Below the pieces are notes generated by a model that saw only the letters and a list, made by a program, of their open reading frames with translations, was not told the origin of the DNA and made no database searches. This document shows positions 30,071-30,700 of a DNA stretch of 30,700 nt, piece by piece. Each line of letters opens with the position of its first letter. Position 1 is the first letter of the stretch. Made by a program: the position numbers and the translations under genes. This DNA comes from Trebouxia sp. TZW2008 (Eukaryota > Chlorophyta > Trebouxiophyceae > Trebouxiales > Trebouxiaceae), in contig BDIU01000397.1 of the NCBI GenBank assembly GCA_002118135.1, positions 1 through 30,700 of the forward strand, read 5' to 3'.

Positions 30071-30700
30071 TTTGTAGAGGCAGAAATCCAGTCTTGTGTG
30101 GAAAAAGGGGTGATCAAGCCATGGACTCTGAACACACCACCAAAAGCTGTCAATGGCATCAAGGTGGTGGATGACAAGTTGCCTAGGCTGAGACTGTGTC
30201 TGAATCCGATATACATCAATGCATTCATGGAGTACAATCCAACAAAGTATGAGAAGCTACAAGACTTGGTAGACATGGTAGAGGAAGGAGACTTCCTGAT
30301 TTCTTCAGATGACAAGTCTGGGTATTGGCAAATGCCATTACACCCCAGCATGTGGGAGTATGTAGCCTTCCAGTTTCAGGGCAAGGTATATACCTGGTGT
30401 GTGAACCCTTTCGGGGTGGCGCAAGCCCCGGCACAATTCACAATGTATAAACAAGAAGTGTACAGACCACTGAGACAAAGGAGAGTGCGTTTGAGTATGC
30501 TGTTGGATGACAGATTGGCAATGGAAAGCTCTGAGCCAAGAGCAAGGCTGCTGTCAGAGCGTTAGTATTGATCATGGCTGCTTTGGGAGTAGTGATGAAT
30601 GTGCCTGATCCAGAAGGCAAGAAAGCACAATGGCTCTCAGACACAAAGTGTAGATTCCTGGGCTTCAAAGTAGATGCAGCAGAGCAGAAGTTTCAGCTGC
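30011..30700 (+). pseudogene. Reverse transcriptase fragment with frameshift
   Basis: Open after TGA 30008, the frame carries EAEIQSCVEKGVIKPW, LRLCLNPIYINAF, ISSDDKSGYWQMPLHP, VNPFGVAQAPAQFT and VRLSMLLDDRL. These match RT blocks 1-5, with LLDD in place of YxDD. The FT after AP and the PLRQRRVR stretch favour DIRS-like over Ty3-like RTs. The frame ends at TAG 30562-30564, but the next frame continues from about 30530 as AAVRALVLIMAALGVVMN and KCRFLGFKVD, the expected RT continuation. A frameshift near 30530 therefore interrupts it. It is cut by the window end. Confidence 0.75.

Larger units (their letters stand above)
28565..30700 (+). mobile_element. Decayed DIRS-like retroelement, truncated by the window edge
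   Basis: The segment holds, in order on +, a CCCH zinc-knuckle ORF, a hydrophilic Gln/Asp-rich ORF, an ORF leading toward the RT, and a reverse transcriptase. Coding moves through different frames, so an intact polyprotein would need several corrections or splices. No terminal repeats are visible. The rest of any element, such as a tyrosine recombinase if it is DIRS-like, would lie beyond 30700. The class is inferred from the RT only. Confidence 0.7.

Noticed and set aside
1..30700. CRISPR array, operons or bacterial ribosome-binding sites
   Set aside because: Gene structure is intron-rich eukaryotic. The repeats are tandem copies of exon edges or microsatellites without regular unique spacers.

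Overview
The window is nuclear DNA of a eukaryote. Genes are split by many GT-AG introns (one looks GC-AG), reading frames join exactly across predicted junctions, and there are no bacterial operon signals. Intron density, gene content (a C2HC zinc-finger gene, RAD54B, a SETD6-like methyltransferase) and abundant simple-sequence repeats fit a green alga or related protist. The lineage is an inference that I cannot settle from sequence alone. The DNA looks TG/CA-rich and CpG-poor except at a few short CpG-rich blocks beside gene starts.

Layout. 1-2044: the 3' part of a SETD6-like SET-domain lysine methyltransferase (+). 2376-11143: a complete RAD54B-type SWI2/SNF2 DNA translocase (-), which I rebuilt as 15 exons giving 889 codons with every junction in phase. 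11144-11544: a CpG-rich divergent promoter. 11545-17350, perhaps to 17954: a ten- or eleven-exon protein with five C-x2-C-x11-H-x3-C zinc fingers (+). 17955-19060: unresolved. 19070-20180: a tandem array of copies of the last exon of the next gene. 20182-24525: an eight-exon, 537-residue secreted DUF1254/DUF1214 protein (-). 24526-24946: a second divergent promoter. 24947-25614: an unrecognised gene (+). 25733-26710: a degenerate AATGC-type array whose strand sense flips near 26335. 26810-26960: an orphan CpG-rich block. 27311-27900: a 153-bp repeat and a TGAAT/TGAAC array. 28083 to about 28450: an unknown minus-strand ORF. 28565-30700: a decayed retroelement with a CCCH zinc knuckle and a DIRS-like reverse transcriptase, running off the right edge.

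The most unusual feature is shared by three unrelated genes. Their introns, and one 3' flank, hold tandem copies of the adjacent exon edge, each copy spanning a splice junction or stop codon. Examples are seven to eight copies beside RAD54B exon 4, three each beside exons 6 and 12, about four beside exon 13, three beside exon 10 of the zinc-finger gene, and eight copies of the DUF1254 terminal exon end. Several copies keep the acceptor and the reading frame, so this locus shows exon shadows being generated by local duplication. They could feed alternative splicing, or could simply be how introns grow in this genome.

The genes are not an operon and share no pathway. RAD54B acts in homologous recombination, SETD6-like enzymes methylate protein lysines, the C2HC protein probably binds nucleic acid or protein, and the DUF1254 protein is probably extracellular or in the endomembrane system.
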